Shown here: positions 7,997 through 16,721 of the stretch, piece after piece
Layout of the letters: every line of letters starts with the position of its first letter
Numbering within the stretch: position 1 is the stretch's first letter
NCBI RefSeq assembly: GCF_000717245.1
Contig: NZ_JNYQ01000003.1
Span: 372,001 to 436,000 of the forward strand
Direction: 5' to 3'
DNA: 64,000 nucleotides
From: Kitasatospora papulosa
GTDB lineage: Bacteria > Actinomycetota > Actinomycetes > Streptomycetales > Streptomycetaceae
Program-made: the position numbers and the translations under genes
Notes under the pieces: generated by a model
Databases searched by the model: none
Seen by the model: the letters and a program-made list of their open reading frames with translations, nothing else
Told to the model about the DNA's origin: nothing

Positions 7997-10036
7997 ATGC
8001 GGGGTGTGACCGATGACGACCCGTACCTGTGGCTGGAAGACCTCGAGAGCGAGGCCGCTCTCGCCTGGGTGGCCGAGCGGAACGCCGAGACGAGGGCCGC
8101 GCTGGCCGACGGGGCGGGGTTCGCCTCCCTGAAGCAGAGCCTGCGGGAGGTGCTGGACGCCTCGGACCGCATCCCCTACACGGTCCGGCGGGGCGCGTAC
8201 CTCTACAACTTCTGGCAGGACGCCGGACACGTACGCGGCGTATGGCGGCGTACGGCGCTGGAGCAGTACCGCAAGGACTCCCCCGAGTGGGAGGTCCTCC
8301 TCGACGTCGACGCGCTCGCCACCTCGGAGGACGAGAAGTGGGTGTGGGCCGGCGCGCGGGTGCGCCACCCGGATCACGACCGGGCGCTGGTGCACCTGTC
8401 CCGCGACGGTGGTGACGCCACGGTGGTGCGCGAGTTCGACCTCGCCGGCCGGGCCTTCGTCCAGGACGGGTTCCAGGTGGAGGAGGCGAAGACCCGGGTC
8501 GGGTGGATCGACGCCGACACGGTCTTCCTGGGCACGGACTTCGGGCCCGGCTCGATGACCGGCGCCGGCTATCCGCGCACGGTACGCCGGTGGCGGCGCG
8601 GCACCCTGCCGGGCGAGGCCGAGCCGGTCTTCGAGGCGGAGACCACGGACGTGTCGGCCTGGGGAGCGCACGACACCACACCCGGCTTCGAACGCAGCTT
8701 CGTCGGCCGGGCGATGGACTTCTACCGCGACGAGACCTACCTCCTGGCCCCCGACGGCGCACGCATCAGGATCGACGTCCCCGACGACGCCTCCGCCTAC
8801 GCCCACCGCCGCCACCTGATCGTCACCCTGAGGTCCGAGTGGCTGGGGCAGCCGGCGGGCTCCCTGCTGGCGTTCGGCTTCGACGCGTTCCTGGCGGGTG
8901 ACCGCACCCCCGAGGTGCTGTTCACCCCCGACGGGCGGACGGCGCTGGCCGGGCACTCGTGGACCCGCCACCATCTGATCCTGGAGACGATGCACGACGT
9001 CAGCACCCGGATCGAGGTCCTCACCCCGGGTTCCGACGGGGCCCCCTGGGCCCGCAGGCCGCTCGCGGACGTCCCGGCACTGTCCGACGGCAGTGTCGTG
9101 GACACGGACCCGGACGTCTCCGACGAGTACTTCCTGAACGTGTCCGGCTTCCTCCAGCCCTCCACCCTGTACCACGGGCACATCGGCGGCGCGGACACCA
9201 CGGACGTCCTCAAGCAGGCCCCGCCCCGCTTCGACGCCGCCGGCCTGACGGTGCGGCAGTTCTTCGCGGCTTCCCTGGACGGCACCCGGGTCCCGTACTT
9301 CGTGATCGGCCCCGACCACTCCCGCACCGGCCCGGGACCCACCCTGCTCCACGGCTACGGCGGCTTCGAGGTCTCGCTCACCCCCTTCTACGACGCGGTG
9401 GCCGGCCGCGCGTGGCTGGAGCGCGGCGGCACCCACGTCATCGCCAACATCCGGGGCGGCGGCGAGTACGGACCGCAGTGGCACCAGGCCGCGCTCCGCG
9501 CCGGACGGCCGCGTGCGTACGAGGACTTCGCGGCCGTCGCCGCCGACCTCGTCACACGGGGTGTCACCACCCCGGCGATGCTGGGCGCCGAGGGGGGCAG
9601 CAACGGCGGTCTCCTCATGGGCGCCATGCTCACCCGCTACCCGGAGCTGTTCGGTGCGGTCGTCGCCCATGTGCCGCTGCTGGACATGCTGCGTTTCCAC
9701 CGGCTCCTCGCCGGGGCGTCCTGGACCGCCGAGTACGGGGACCCGGACGACGCCGCCGATCTGCCGCACCTGCGGGAGCTCTCCCCGTACCACCGGCTCA
9801 CGGCGGACCGGGTCTATCCTCCGGTCCTGCTGACGACCTCCACCCGCGACGACCGCGTCCACCCCGGACACGCCCGCAAAGCGGCCGCACGGCTGCGGGA
9901 GCTCGGCCACCGCGTCCTGTTCCACGAGAACACCGGCGGCGGCCACTCGGGCGCCGGCGACAACGAACAGGCCGCCCACAACGAGGCCCTGATGTACACC
10001 TTCCTGTGGCAGCACCTCTCCCCGCCGAACCCCTGA
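7997..10036 (+). CDS. Prolyl oligopeptidase family serine peptidase (S9A)
   Basis: A cytoplasmic serine peptidase of 679 residues, the usual prolyl oligopeptidase length, cleaving short peptides after proline. The N-terminal half (DPYLWLEDLES onward) is the beta-propeller that restricts access. The C-terminal alpha/beta hydrolase has the nucleophile elbow GGSNGG (Ser535), then TRDDRVHPGHA with the Asp, and GGGHSGAGDN with the catalytic His. No signal peptide is visible. The ATG at 7997 is followed by an in-frame GTG at 8006, and the leader is short or absent. The VOC gene follows after 16 bp, so the two are probably co-transcribed. Confidence 0.93.
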   Translation: MRGVTDDDPYLWLEDLESEAALAWVAERNAETRAALADGAGFASLKQSLREVLDASDRIPYTVRRGAYLYNFWQDAGHVRGVWRRTALEQYRKDSPEWEVLLDVDALATSEDEKWVWAGARVRHPDHDRALVHLSRDGGDATVVREFDLAGRAFVQDGFQVEEAKTRVGWIDADTVFLGTDFGPGSMTGAGYPRTVRRWRRGTLPGEAEPVFEAETTDVSAWGAHDTTPGFERSFVGRAMDFYRDETYLLAPDGARIRIDVPDDASAYAHRRHLIVTLRSEWLGQPAGSLLAFGFDAFLAGDRTPEVLFTPDGRTALAGHSWTRHHLILETMHDVSTRIEVLTPGSDGAPWARRPLADVPALSDGSVVDTDPDVSDEYFLNVSGFLQPSTLYHGHIGGADTTDVLKQAPPRFDAAGLTVRQFFAASLDGTRVPYFVIGPDHSRTGPGPTLLHGYGGFEVSLTPFYDAVAGRAWLERGGTHVIANIRGGGEYGPQWHQAALRAGRPRAYEDFAAVAADLVTRGVTTPAMLGAEGGSNGGLLMGAMLTRYPELFGAVVAHVPLLDMLRFHRLLAGASWTAEYGDPDDAADLPHLRELSPYHRLTADRVYPPVLLTTSTRDDRVHPGHARKAAARLRELGHRVLFHENTGGGHSGAGDNEQAAHNEALMYTFLWQHLSPPNP

Positions 10037-10052
10037 GACCCCGGAGGGCGCG

Positions 10053-10784
10053 ATGATCCGCTGGACGTACGCATTCCTCGACCGGCCCGCGGCGACCGTC
10101 GACCGCGCGACGGCCTTCTGGGCCTCGGTCACCGATACCCGCGCCTCCGAACCGTGGGGGGACGAGGGCGAGTTCACGTCGCTGGTCGCCGAGGGGGCCG
10201 ACACCTGTCTGGTGACGCAGGCCGTGGGCGGGCCGGGCGGTGCGCACCCGGACCTCGCGGTGGAGGACATGACCGCCTTCACCGGGCGGGCGACGGAGCT
10301 CGGCGCCGTCGTCCGGGCCCGCCGGCCGGAGCTGACGGTCCTGCGCTCGCCGGCCGGCCAGCCGTTCTGTCTGGTGCCCTGGCGCGGGCAGCGGTCCGTC
10401 CCGCCGGTGGTCACCGGCCCCGGCGGGGTGCGCAGCCGGGCGGACCAGATCAGTCTGGACGTGTCACCCGACGCCTTCGACGCCGAGGTCGGTTTCTGGG
10501 TGGAGCTGACCGGCTGGGACGCGTCCCCCGGTGAGCACGCGGAGTTCCACGTACTGCGCCCGGCCCTCGGTCTGCCGGTCCATCTGATCGTCCAGCGTCT
10601 GGACGCGCCGCGTCCCGCCTCCGCCCATCTGGACGTGGCCTGCCCGGATCTGGAGGCCGGCCGGACGTGGCACGAGGCCCACGGCGCGGAGTTCGTCGGC
10701 CGGGGTGACGCCTGGCTGGTGATGCGGGATCCCTCGGGCGGCGTCTACTGCCTCACCCGGCGCGACCCGGAGACCGGCGAGTAG
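10053..10784 (+). CDS. VOC (glyoxalase/bleomycin-resistance fold) protein, two tandem modules
   Basis: 243 residues built of two VOC modules (about 1-118 and 125-240). Each has a start like IRWTYAFLDRPAATVDRATAFW or ADQISLDVSPDAFDAEVGFW and an end such as SPAGQPFCLVPW or DPSGGVYCLTRR. The fold usually binds a metal or small ligand; members are dioxygenases, isomerases or resistance proteins. The function here is not determined. A GGAGG ribosome site lies in the 16-bp gap after the peptidase gene. Confidence 0.85.
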   Translation: MIRWTYAFLDRPAATVDRATAFWASVTDTRASEPWGDEGEFTSLVAEGADTCLVTQAVGGPGGAHPDLAVEDMTAFTGRATELGAVVRARRPELTVLRSPAGQPFCLVPWRGQRSVPPVVTGPGGVRSRADQISLDVSPDAFDAEVGFWVELTGWDASPGEHAEFHVLRPALGLPVHLIVQRLDAPRPASAHLDVACPDLEAGRTWHEAHGAEFVGRGDAWLVMRDPSGGVYCLTRRDPETGE

Positions 10785-10798
10785 GGTCGCCGGTCTCC
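10769..10798. terminator. Hairpin overlapping the VOC stop codon
   Basis: Perfect 12-base arms (10769-10780, 10787-10798) with a 6-base loop that contains the TAG stop. It sits between the convergent VOC and PL11 genes, so it can serve both. Confidence 0.65.
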
Positions 10799-10826
10799 GG
10801 GGCGCCGTGGTGTCGCGACGTCCGCG

Positions 10827-12728
10827 CTACGGCGTGGTGATGCTCGGCCGGGACGCGGTGGGCGCCCCGCTGCCGATGGCGAAGCTGGGGTGCGGGGGCT
10901 GGTTGTAGGCCGTGTTCTGCCAGGCCAGCGCGGTCCGGTACATGGTGTCGTGCAGCAGTGTGGTGATCCTGGTGCCGGTCTCGTACGGCGTGGAGTAGAT
11001 CCGCAGGGCCGTGTTGTTGCTGGTCGGCCACACGACCTCCTCGCGCCAGTCGCCGAACAGGTCGCCGGAGATCGCCGGGGTGGCCTTGGTGCCGTTGTTG
11101 GAGTGGACCGAGGCCCCGGTCAGCAGGCGGGTGTCGGACGACGTGCCGTACTTGTCGATGTGGGTGCCGTCGAGGAGTTCCCGGGTGGTGTCGCCGTCCC
11201 ACCAGGACAGGAAGTTGGAGCTGGACGGCTTGCGGCTGGTGACCACGTCTCCCTTGGGGCCGCGTACACCGGAGACCGCCGAGGACCAGGACTCGGCACC
11301 GGCGCTGCCGGCCCAGATGTCGCCGGAGACCCCGCGTCCGTTGTCCCCGCTCGCCGGCGTCGACCAGAGGATCTGCCCGGTCTTCGCGTCCGCCATCCAC
11401 GAGGACGGCTTCGAGCCGTCCTCGTCGACCTTGAACTCCTCCAGGCCCGCCCTGGACGGATCGAGGTCACCGACGTGCATGGCGTCGCCGTGGCCGTTCT
11501 TCGTGGTCCACAGTCCGCTGCCGTTGTCGTCCACGGCCATGGCGCCGTAGATGATCTCGTCCTTGCCGTCCCCATCGGCGTCGGCGACGGAGAGCTGGTG
11601 GTTGCCCTGGCCGTCGTAGCCCTTGCCGGAGTTCGTCGAACTGTTCGTGTCGAAGGTCCAGCGCCGAGTGAAGGCGCCGCTCCTCCAGTCCCACGCGGCG
11701 ATGACGCTCCGCGTGTAGTAGCCGCGCGCCATGATCAGGGAGGGCCGGGCGCCGTCCAGATAGGCCGTGCCGGCGAGGAAGCGGTCGACCCGGTTGCCGT
11801 ACGAGTCGCCCCACGAGGACACCGTGCCGCGTGCGGGGACGTAGTCGACGGTGCCCATCGCCGCACCGGTCCGTCCGTTGAACATCGTCAGGAACTCGGG
11901 CCCCGACAGGATGTATCCGGAGGAGTTGCGGTAGTCGGCGGAGGAACTGCCGATGACCTTCCCGGCACCGTCCACGCTGCCGTCGGCCGTCTTCATGGCG
12001 ACCTCGGCCTGGCCGTCGCCGTCGTAGTCGTACACCTGGAACTGGGTGTAGTGGGCGCCGGAGCGGATGTTGCGGCCGAGGTCGACCCGCCAGAGCCGGG
12101 TGCCGTCGAGCTTGATCCCGTCGACGATCGTGTTGCCCGTGTAGCCGGACTGGGAGTTGTCCTTGGCGTTGGTGGGCTGCCACTTGAGGACGAAGTCGAG
12201 GGCGCCGTCTCCGTCCAGGTCCCCGACGGACGCGTCGTTGGCCTCGTAAGTGTAGGCGACACCGTCGGGCGTCGTCCCGCCCGCGGGCGGGCTGATCGGT
12301 ACGTCCTTGTAGCCGGCGCGGAACTGGATCGCGTGCACGGAGTCGCCCTGTTCCACCCCGCCGACGACCGCGCGGACCGTGTAGTCGGCGGTGGCGGGCG
12401 CGCCGGAGTGGAAGTAGTTCGTCGAGGCGGTCACCGGCGAGGCGTTGACCTTGGTGCCGGCCCGGTAGACGTTGAACGCCACGTTGTCGGGGTCGGTACC
12501 CAGCCAGCGCCAGCTGACGAGGTTGCCGCTGTCGGTGTGGACGCTCACGACGCCGCGGTCCAGCGCCTCGGCCTGCCGTGCGGTGGCGGCCTGCGAGACG
12601 GGGCCGAGCGCGAGGAGCCCGCCGGCGGCGAGCAGTCCCGCGGCCAGAGCGCCGGCCAGCGCGCGGGTGCGGGAGGTACGGCGTCTGCGGCAAGGGCGGG
12701 AAGGGGGCTGGGGAAGCAGAGGCTCCAC
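10827..12728 (-). CDS. Secreted rhamnogalacturonan endolyase (PL11)
   Basis: An exported pectin-degrading lyase of about 633 residues that cleaves the rhamnogalacturonan I backbone by beta-elimination. An Arg-rich N-region and hydrophobic run (ALAGALAAGLLAAGGLLALG) form the signal peptide. The mature part starts EALDRGVVSV and has the Ca-binding eight-bladed propeller signatures ASVGDLDGDGALDFVLKW and YDYDGDGQAEVAMKTADG, as in the YesW/YesX family. The track frame begins at a GTG at 12737, but AGAAGG lies 8 bases before the GTG at 12728, so 12728 is preferred. No CBM is obvious at the C-terminus. Confidence 0.9.
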   Translation of the reverse strand: MEPLLPQPPSRPCRRRRTSRTRALAGALAAGLLAAGGLLALGPVSQAATARQAEALDRGVVSVHTDSGNLVSWRWLGTDPDNVAFNVYRAGTKVNASPVTASTNYFHSGAPATADYTVRAVVGGVEQGDSVHAIQFRAGYKDVPISPPAGGTTPDGVAYTYEANDASVGDLDGDGALDFVLKWQPTNAKDNSQSGYTGNTIVDGIKLDGTRLWRVDLGRNIRSGAHYTQFQVYDYDGDGQAEVAMKTADGSVDGAGKVIGSSSADYRNSSGYILSGPEFLTMFNGRTGAAMGTVDYVPARGTVSSWGDSYGNRVDRFLAGTAYLDGARPSLIMARGYYTRSVIAAWDWRSGAFTRRWTFDTNSSTNSGKGYDGQGNHQLSVADADGDGKDEIIYGAMAVDDNGSGLWTTKNGHGDAMHVGDLDPSRAGLEEFKVDEDGSKPSSWMADAKTGQILWSTPASGDNGRGVSGDIWAGSAGAESWSSAVSGVRGPKGDVVTSRKPSSSNFLSWWDGDTTRELLDGTHIDKYGTSSDTRLLTGASVHSNNGTKATPAISGDLFGDWREEVVWPTSNNTALRIYSTPYETGTRITTLLHDTMYRTALAWQNTAYNQPPHPSFAIGSGAPTASRPSITTP

Positions 12729-12765
12729 GAGAGGCACCTTCTGGCAGGGGACGGCTTACGTCCCC

Positions 12766-13104
12766 TCAGTTGCTGCCCGACGCGGAAAGGTTGCCGCCGG
12801 ATTCCGTTCCGGTCGCGGCCGGCTTCCCCCGCCCCGCGCCGGCCGCGTGCGCCGCGGAGTGCAGCGAGCGCAGGGCGAGCAGCAGGAAGCCTATGTCGTC
12901 GAGGTAGACGGGGTCCGGCAGGAGATCGACGGGAGACACGGTGTAGATCACCGCAGCCCACACGAGCGCCTTGTTGTGCAGGGGGACGCCCGCGTCGACG
13001 AGCAGCTTCCTGGCCCGGATCACGCGGACCAGCAGGACGGCGGCGGTACCCGCCATGAGCAGGACCGCGACCGCCCCGACGACGAGCCAGACCGAGACGT
13101 CCAC
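12766..13104 (-). CDS. DUF1232 (YkvA-like) small membrane protein
   Basis: 112 residues with a GTG start. One strong N-terminal transmembrane helix (WLVVGAVAVLLMAGTAAVLLV) is followed by the DUF1232 motif NKALVWAAVIYTVSPVDLLPDPVYLDDIGFL, whose SP-DL-P-DD pattern is diagnostic. The family's function is unknown. The tail from about residue 85 is Gly/Ser/Ala-rich and looks disordered. It lies between the PL11 and WhiB genes on the same strand. Confidence 0.85.
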   Translation of the reverse strand: MDVSVWLVVGAVAVLLMAGTAAVLLVRVIRARKLLVDAGVPLHNKALVWAAVIYTVSPVDLLPDPVYLDDIGFLLLALRSLHSAAHAAGAGRGKPAATGTESGGNLSASGSN

Positions 13105-13145
13105 CGCTCACCGTCTTCTTTCGGGGCGCCCTGCGCCCGGCGCCG

Positions 13146-13403
13146 TCATCCGTGGCTCCTGGCCTGCTGACGGGCGCGGCGGCGCTTCAGGGCACGGCGT
13201 TCGTTCTCGTCCATGCCGCCCCACACCCCCGAGTCCTGCCCGTTCTCCAGGGCCCAGTCCAGGCACTGTTCCCGCACGGGGCAGGTACCGCAGACGGCCT
13301 TGGCCTCCTCGGCCTGGACGAGTGCCGGGCCGGTGCTGCCGATGGGGAAGAAAAGGTCGGGGTCCTCTTCGCGGCACGCCGCGTGCATGCGCCAGTTGTC
13401 CAT
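13146..13403 (-). CDS. WhiB-family iron-sulfur transcriptional regulator (WblE/WhiB1-like)
   Basis: 85 residues carrying a [4Fe-4S] cluster on four conserved Cys: one near residue 9 (HAACREEDPDLFF) and the rest in CGTCPVREQC. The family G[VI]WGG turn is present, then the basic tail ERRALKRRRARQQARSHG for DNA contact. WhiB proteins bind region 4 of the principal sigma factor and sense NO or O2. FFPIGSTGPALVQAEEAKAVC resembles the WblE/WhiB1 branch more than WhiD. The ATG at 13403 has a GGAG site at a good distance, so the longer frame to 13454 is not used. Confidence 0.95.
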   Translation of the reverse strand: MDNWRMHAACREEDPDLFFPIGSTGPALVQAEEAKAVCGTCPVREQCLDWALENGQDSGVWGGMDENERRALKRRRARQQARSHG

Positions 13404-13522
13404 GACTCTCACTCCTTCACACTGAACGGTCCGTCGGTCTCCGCCGGACACCACGTCGTCTCCGGGCTCCGTAGGTCCACGTGACCGTCATCCGGCGTTC
13501 GAAACCACAACAGGCCCGGCCT

Positions 13523-14377
13523 TCACGGTTTCCCTGCCCCACCGCCACCTTCCGGCAGCGGCGATCCCGGACGTGGAGCCGCCGCGCACGCGCCGTCCAG
13601 CCTGATGCGGTAATCCGTGACGGCGGTCGGCTCGCCGATGATGTCCGCCCTGGCACCAGGGCCCTCCAGGACCGCGCGGTCGCCGATCTCCGGGACCGGA
13701 ACACGCAGCAGATGCAGGGGCGGGAGGCCGGTCATGGGGTGCGGCGGAAAGTGGAGGGGCACCACCTGCACGGTGAGGTGCTTGCGGTGTACGGCCTCCT
13801 CCAGCACCGTGCGCTGCTCGGCCATCACCACGGGGCCTCCGACCGTCGTGTGGAGAGCGGCCGCCGGGAGCAGGGCCCAGAGGGCGGCGCCGCGCTCCTC
13901 CAGCCGGCGCTGCCGCTCGGCCAGCAGTTCGATGTGCCGGTCGAGTCCGGGCGCGGGATCCGCTGTCAGGGCTTTGCGCAGAGCCGCCTCGTAGGCCGGG
14001 GTGCGCAGCAGTTCGGGGACGAGTGCGGGATGCCAGGTCCGCACGAGTGCGGCGGAGGACTCGATGCCGATGACCTCCTGCTGCCACGGCTCCATCGCGT
14101 CCCGCCACCGGTGCCACCAGCCGGGCAGGTTCGCGGCCGCGAGACCCGTCATGATCGGCTCGGCCTCCGCGGCGGGCACCGCGTAGCACTCCAGCAGAAC
14201 GCGGACCTGATGGGCGTCGAGGCCGGTCTCGGCTCGCTCGATGCGCCGGACGGTCGCGGGATGGGCACCCAGTGCCACGGCGGCCGCCTGGAGGCTGACG
14301 CCCGCGCGCTCCCGCAGTATCCGCATGCGCTCCGCGAGGACGCGGTGCTCGACGGTGGGGCCGGACCGGGGCCTCAT
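13523..14377 (-). CDS. XRE-family regulator with DUF5753 domain
   Basis: 284 residues. The helix-turn-helix (RMRILRERAGVSLQAAAVALGAHPATVRRIERAETGLD) sits at about 14-50. A DUF5753 ligand or partner domain (QQEVIGIESSAALVRTWHPALVPELLRTPAYEAAL onward) fills the rest. Streptomyces carries dozens of these, usually beside an anti-sigma-like ATPase or a DUF397 protein, and some (WhiJ/AbaA type) affect sporulation or antibiotic production. Here the divergent partner is the ATPase at 14499 and no DUF397 gene is seen. The ATG at 14377 is followed directly by the HTH region. Confidence 0.9.
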   Translation of the reverse strand: MRPRSGPTVEHRVLAERMRILRERAGVSLQAAAVALGAHPATVRRIERAETGLDAHQVRVLLECYAVPAAEAEPIMTGLAAANLPGWWHRWRDAMEPWQQEVIGIESSAALVRTWHPALVPELLRTPAYEAALRKALTADPAPGLDRHIELLAERQRRLEERGAALWALLPAAALHTTVGGPVVMAEQRTVLEEAVHRKHLTVQVVPLHFPPHPMTGLPPLHLLRVPVPEIGDRAVLEGPGARADIIGEPTAVTDYRIRLDGACAAAPRPGSPLPEGGGGAGKP

Positions 14378-14464
14378 CCACCTGTCCCTTCCTCGTGCGC
14401 ACGGAGAGGTGCGGATTCCGGAGCCGTGAGCTCCGATTCCGAACCATCCTGACACTCTGCCTCT

Positions 14465-14484
14465 TGCAAAGTATGCATTTTGCA
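14465..14484. promoter_or_regulatory. Inverted repeat TGCAAA-N8-TTTGCA, candidate operator of the XRE/ATPase pair
   Basis: Perfect 6-bp arms (14465-14470, 14479-14484) in an AT-rich patch, 15 bp before the ATPase start and about 90 bp from the XRE start. The position suits autoregulation of the divergent pair by the XRE protein. Confidence 0.5.
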
Positions 14485-14498
14485 CGGAGAGTACGTAC

Positions 14499-15029
14499 AT
14501 GTCGGAAATAGTTACGTGCGCACGTCCGGCCCCGTCGGGTTCGAGCGGGCGTAGCGCACAGAGCTGGTGGATTCCCCGCCTCCCCCGGGGCGTCCCCGTC
14601 GCAAGGCACCGCGTGCAGGAAGCCATGCGGAGCTGGGGAGAGCCGGACGAGCGCGTCGAGACGGCGGCCCTGGTCGTGACCGAGCTGGTCGCGAACGCGG
14701 TGGAGCACACCGCGGGCCGGCGCATCAGGTGCCGCCTCCTGCGGACCTCCGGCCGCGTGCGCATCTGCGTGTGGAACCGCGGCAGGCGGCACGTACCGGA
14801 GCTGCCGGGTCCGCGGGACCCCGAGCCGCACGGCGGTCCCGCGGACGGGCTGCACGGCTCGGAGGGCCCCGGCCCGGTGGCCTTCGACGGACCGCACGGC
14901 ACCGGCGACGGATTCAGCCTCGCCTCGGTGGCCGAGGACGGGCGGGGTCTGATGCTCGTGGACGCGCTGGCCACGCGGTGGGGCACCCGTACCAGCGTGT
15001 CCGGCCGACTCGTCTGGGCCGACGTCTGA
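14499..15029 (+). CDS. ATP-binding protein, RsbW/SpoIIAB-like HATPase
   Basis: 176 residues of a single GHKL ATPase domain. The N box is LVVTELVANAVEHT (about 54-67) and the G box DGRGLMLVDALATRWG (about 147-162). A Gly/Pro-rich insertion of about 40 residues lies between them. Such proteins act as anti-sigma kinases or as partners of XRE regulators in Streptomyces. GGAGA stands in front of the ATG. The gene is convergent with RNase H, with only 15 bp between. Confidence 0.88.
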   Translation: MSEIVTCARPAPSGSSGRSAQSWWIPRLPRGVPVARHRVQEAMRSWGEPDERVETAALVVTELVANAVEHTAGRRIRCRLLRTSGRVRICVWNRGRRHVPELPGPRDPEPHGGPADGLHGSEGPGPVAFDGPHGTGDGFSLASVAEDGRGLMLVDALATRWGTRTSVSGRLVWADV

Positions 15030-15044
15030 ACCGGTCGGGACCGC

Positions 15045-15746
15045 TCAGGCGAGGGCCGCCCGGCACTCCGGGTGACCCCAGCCGTTGGGGTTCTTGGCGA
15101 TCATGTCCTTGGCCGCGTACGGCTTCCCGCAGTGGCACCGGCCGGCGAACTTGGCACGGATCGTTCCGCTGCCGGAACTCTTCCTGGCCGTGGATCCGGC
15201 GGCAGAGCCGCTCCTGGCCTCCCCCGCCCCCCGGCCCTTCGTCGAGCGGGCCGGGGCCGGCACCGGCAGGTCCGCGGTGCCGTGCGCCGTCCCCGCGGCC
15301 CGCTGGGAGACCGCGACCTCGCTCGCGGCCTGGTCGGCCACGGCGTTGAGAGGGTCGCCGCCCACCTGGTGCGCCGGCACGTAGCGGAAGGTCACGCTGC
15401 GCGTACTCAGCAGCTCGTCGATGGCGACCACCAGCTCCCGGTTGGCGACCGGCTTGCCGCCCGACGTCTTCCAGCCGTTGCGCTTCCACCCCGGGAGCCA
15501 CTTGGTCACCGCGTTCATCGCGTACTGCGAGTCCATGCGCACCTCGACGGGCACGGCCGGGTCGGTCGACCTCAGCAGTTCCAGCAGAGCGGTGAGCTCG
15601 GCGACGTTGTTGGTGGCGGTGCCCAGCGGGCCCGCTTCCCACCGCTGGGGGTTGCCCTGGCCGTCGGCCACGACCCATGCCCAGGCAGCAGGTCCCGGAT
15701 TGCCCTTGGATGCCCCGTCACACGCGGCGATGATGCGCTCGTCCAT
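15045..15746 (-). CDS. Ribonuclease H family protein with C-terminal Cys/His-rich tail
   Basis: A type 1 RNase H (RNA strand of RNA-DNA hybrids), 233 residues. The catalytic carboxylates are in place: Asp10 (ACDGASKGNPG), Glu50 (NNVAELTALLELL), Asp72 (RMDSQYAMNAV) and Asp in NAVADQAAS. The domain ends near residue 145. A basic Ala/Ser/Gly linker leads to an extra tail, GRCHCGKPYAAKDMI and HPECRAAL, with CxC and HxxC spacing that could bind zinc. The ATG at 15746 is chosen for its GGGGG site; an ATG 12 bp upstream lacks one. Confidence 0.88.
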   Translation of the reverse strand: MDERIIAACDGASKGNPGPAAWAWVVADGQGNPQRWEAGPLGTATNNVAELTALLELLRSTDPAVPVEVRMDSQYAMNAVTKWLPGWKRNGWKTSGGKPVANRELVVAIDELLSTRSVTFRYVPAHQVGGDPLNAVADQAASEVAVSQRAAGTAHGTADLPVPAPARSTKGRGAGEARSGSAAGSTARKSSGSGTIRAKFAGRCHCGKPYAAKDMIAKNPNGWGHPECRAALA

Positions 15747-15772
15747 GCCCCCGATCATGCCAGCCCGGGAGG

Positions 15773-16567
15773 TCAGGGCACGATCGAGTCGATGTACCCG
15801 CCGTCCACCCGTACGGCCGCACCCGTGGTGGCGGACGCCTGCGGCGAGCTGAGGTAGACGACGAGGTTGGCGATCTCCTCGGGCTCGATGAGCCGCTGGA
15901 GCAGGGACTGGGGCCGGTGCTCGCGCATGAAGACGCGCTGGGCCTCGTCCCACGGGAGGTCCGCGCCGACGAGCTCGTGGACGAAGTCCTCGACGCCACC
16001 GGTGTGGGTGGGGCCCGCGATCACGGAGTTCACCGTCACCCCTGTCCCCGCAGCCTCCTTGGCGAAGCCTCGGGAGACCGCGAGCAGCGCGGTCTTCGAC
16101 ATGCCGTAGTGGATCATCTCGGCGGGGATGACGACGGCCGAGTCGCTGGCGATGTTCTGGACGCGGCCCCACCCCCGCCCGGTCATGCCGGGCAGATAGC
16201 GGCGGATCAGCCGTACGGCGCTGAGGACGTTGGTGTCGAAGTAGGTGCGCCACTCGTCGTCGGTGATGTCCAGCGGCGGCCGTGAGCCGAAGATGCCGAG
16301 GTTGTTGACGAGGATGTCCGCGGCGGGCACCGCGTCGAGGAGCTCGGCGGCTCCCTGCTCCGTGGCGAGGTCACAGGCCACGGTGAGGAGCTCGGCGGCC
16401 GGTTCGGCGGCGCGCAGCGCTCCGGCGGCGGATTCGAGCCGCTCGCGGCTGCGTCCGGTCAGCACCACGCGCGCTCCGGCACCGGCCAGCCCGGTGGCGA
16501 TGGAGAGACCGATGCCCTGGGACGACCCGGTCACGACCGCGGTCCTGCCGGCAAGATCGATACGCAT
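15773..16567 (-). CDS. SDR-family NAD(P)-dependent oxidoreductase
   Basis: A 264-residue classical short-chain dehydrogenase/reductase. It has the dinucleotide motif TGSSQGIG (about 12-19), NNLG, a catalytic Ser near NIASDSAV, and YGMSK (Tyr-x-x-x-Lys). The C-terminus VRVDGGYIDSIVP is typical of 3-oxoacyl-ACP-reductase-like members. GAAAGGG precedes the ATG at 16567. Substrate unknown; no pathway genes adjoin it. Confidence 0.9.
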   Translation of the reverse strand: MRIDLAGRTAVVTGSSQGIGLSIATGLAGAGARVVLTGRSRERLESAAGALRAAEPAAELLTVACDLATEQGAAELLDAVPAADILVNNLGIFGSRPPLDITDDEWRTYFDTNVLSAVRLIRRYLPGMTGRGWGRVQNIASDSAVVIPAEMIHYGMSKTALLAVSRGFAKEAAGTGVTVNSVIAGPTHTGGVEDFVHELVGADLPWDEAQRVFMREHRPQSLLQRLIEPEEIANLVVYLSSPQASATTGAAVRVDGGYIDSIVP

Positions 16568-16668
16568 GGCGCGGCCCTTTCGTCCCCTGTCCGAGGTCCA
16601 CCGGGTGGACCTGGTCCGTCCCCACCCTGACACTTCCCGGCGAGGGACGCCTTCCGGCGGACGCGGGA

Positions 16669-16704
16669 CGGGGCCCCGGCCGGTGCAGACCGGCCGGGGC
16701 CCCG
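16669..16704 (-). terminator. Strong hairpin after the cyclophilin gene
   Basis: Perfect 16-base arms (16669-16684, 16689-16704) around a GCAG loop, between the cyclophilin stop and the SDR start on the minus strand. No T-run follows, as is common in Streptomyces. Confidence 0.7.
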
Positions 16705-16721
16705 TGGCGTGCGTCGGAGTC

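Noticed and set aside
7688..10414. Upstream extension of the GH92 frame over the peptidase gene
   Set aside because: The signal peptide at 7687 marks the real start, and the extension is antisense to a complete prolyl oligopeptidase with its catalytic triad.
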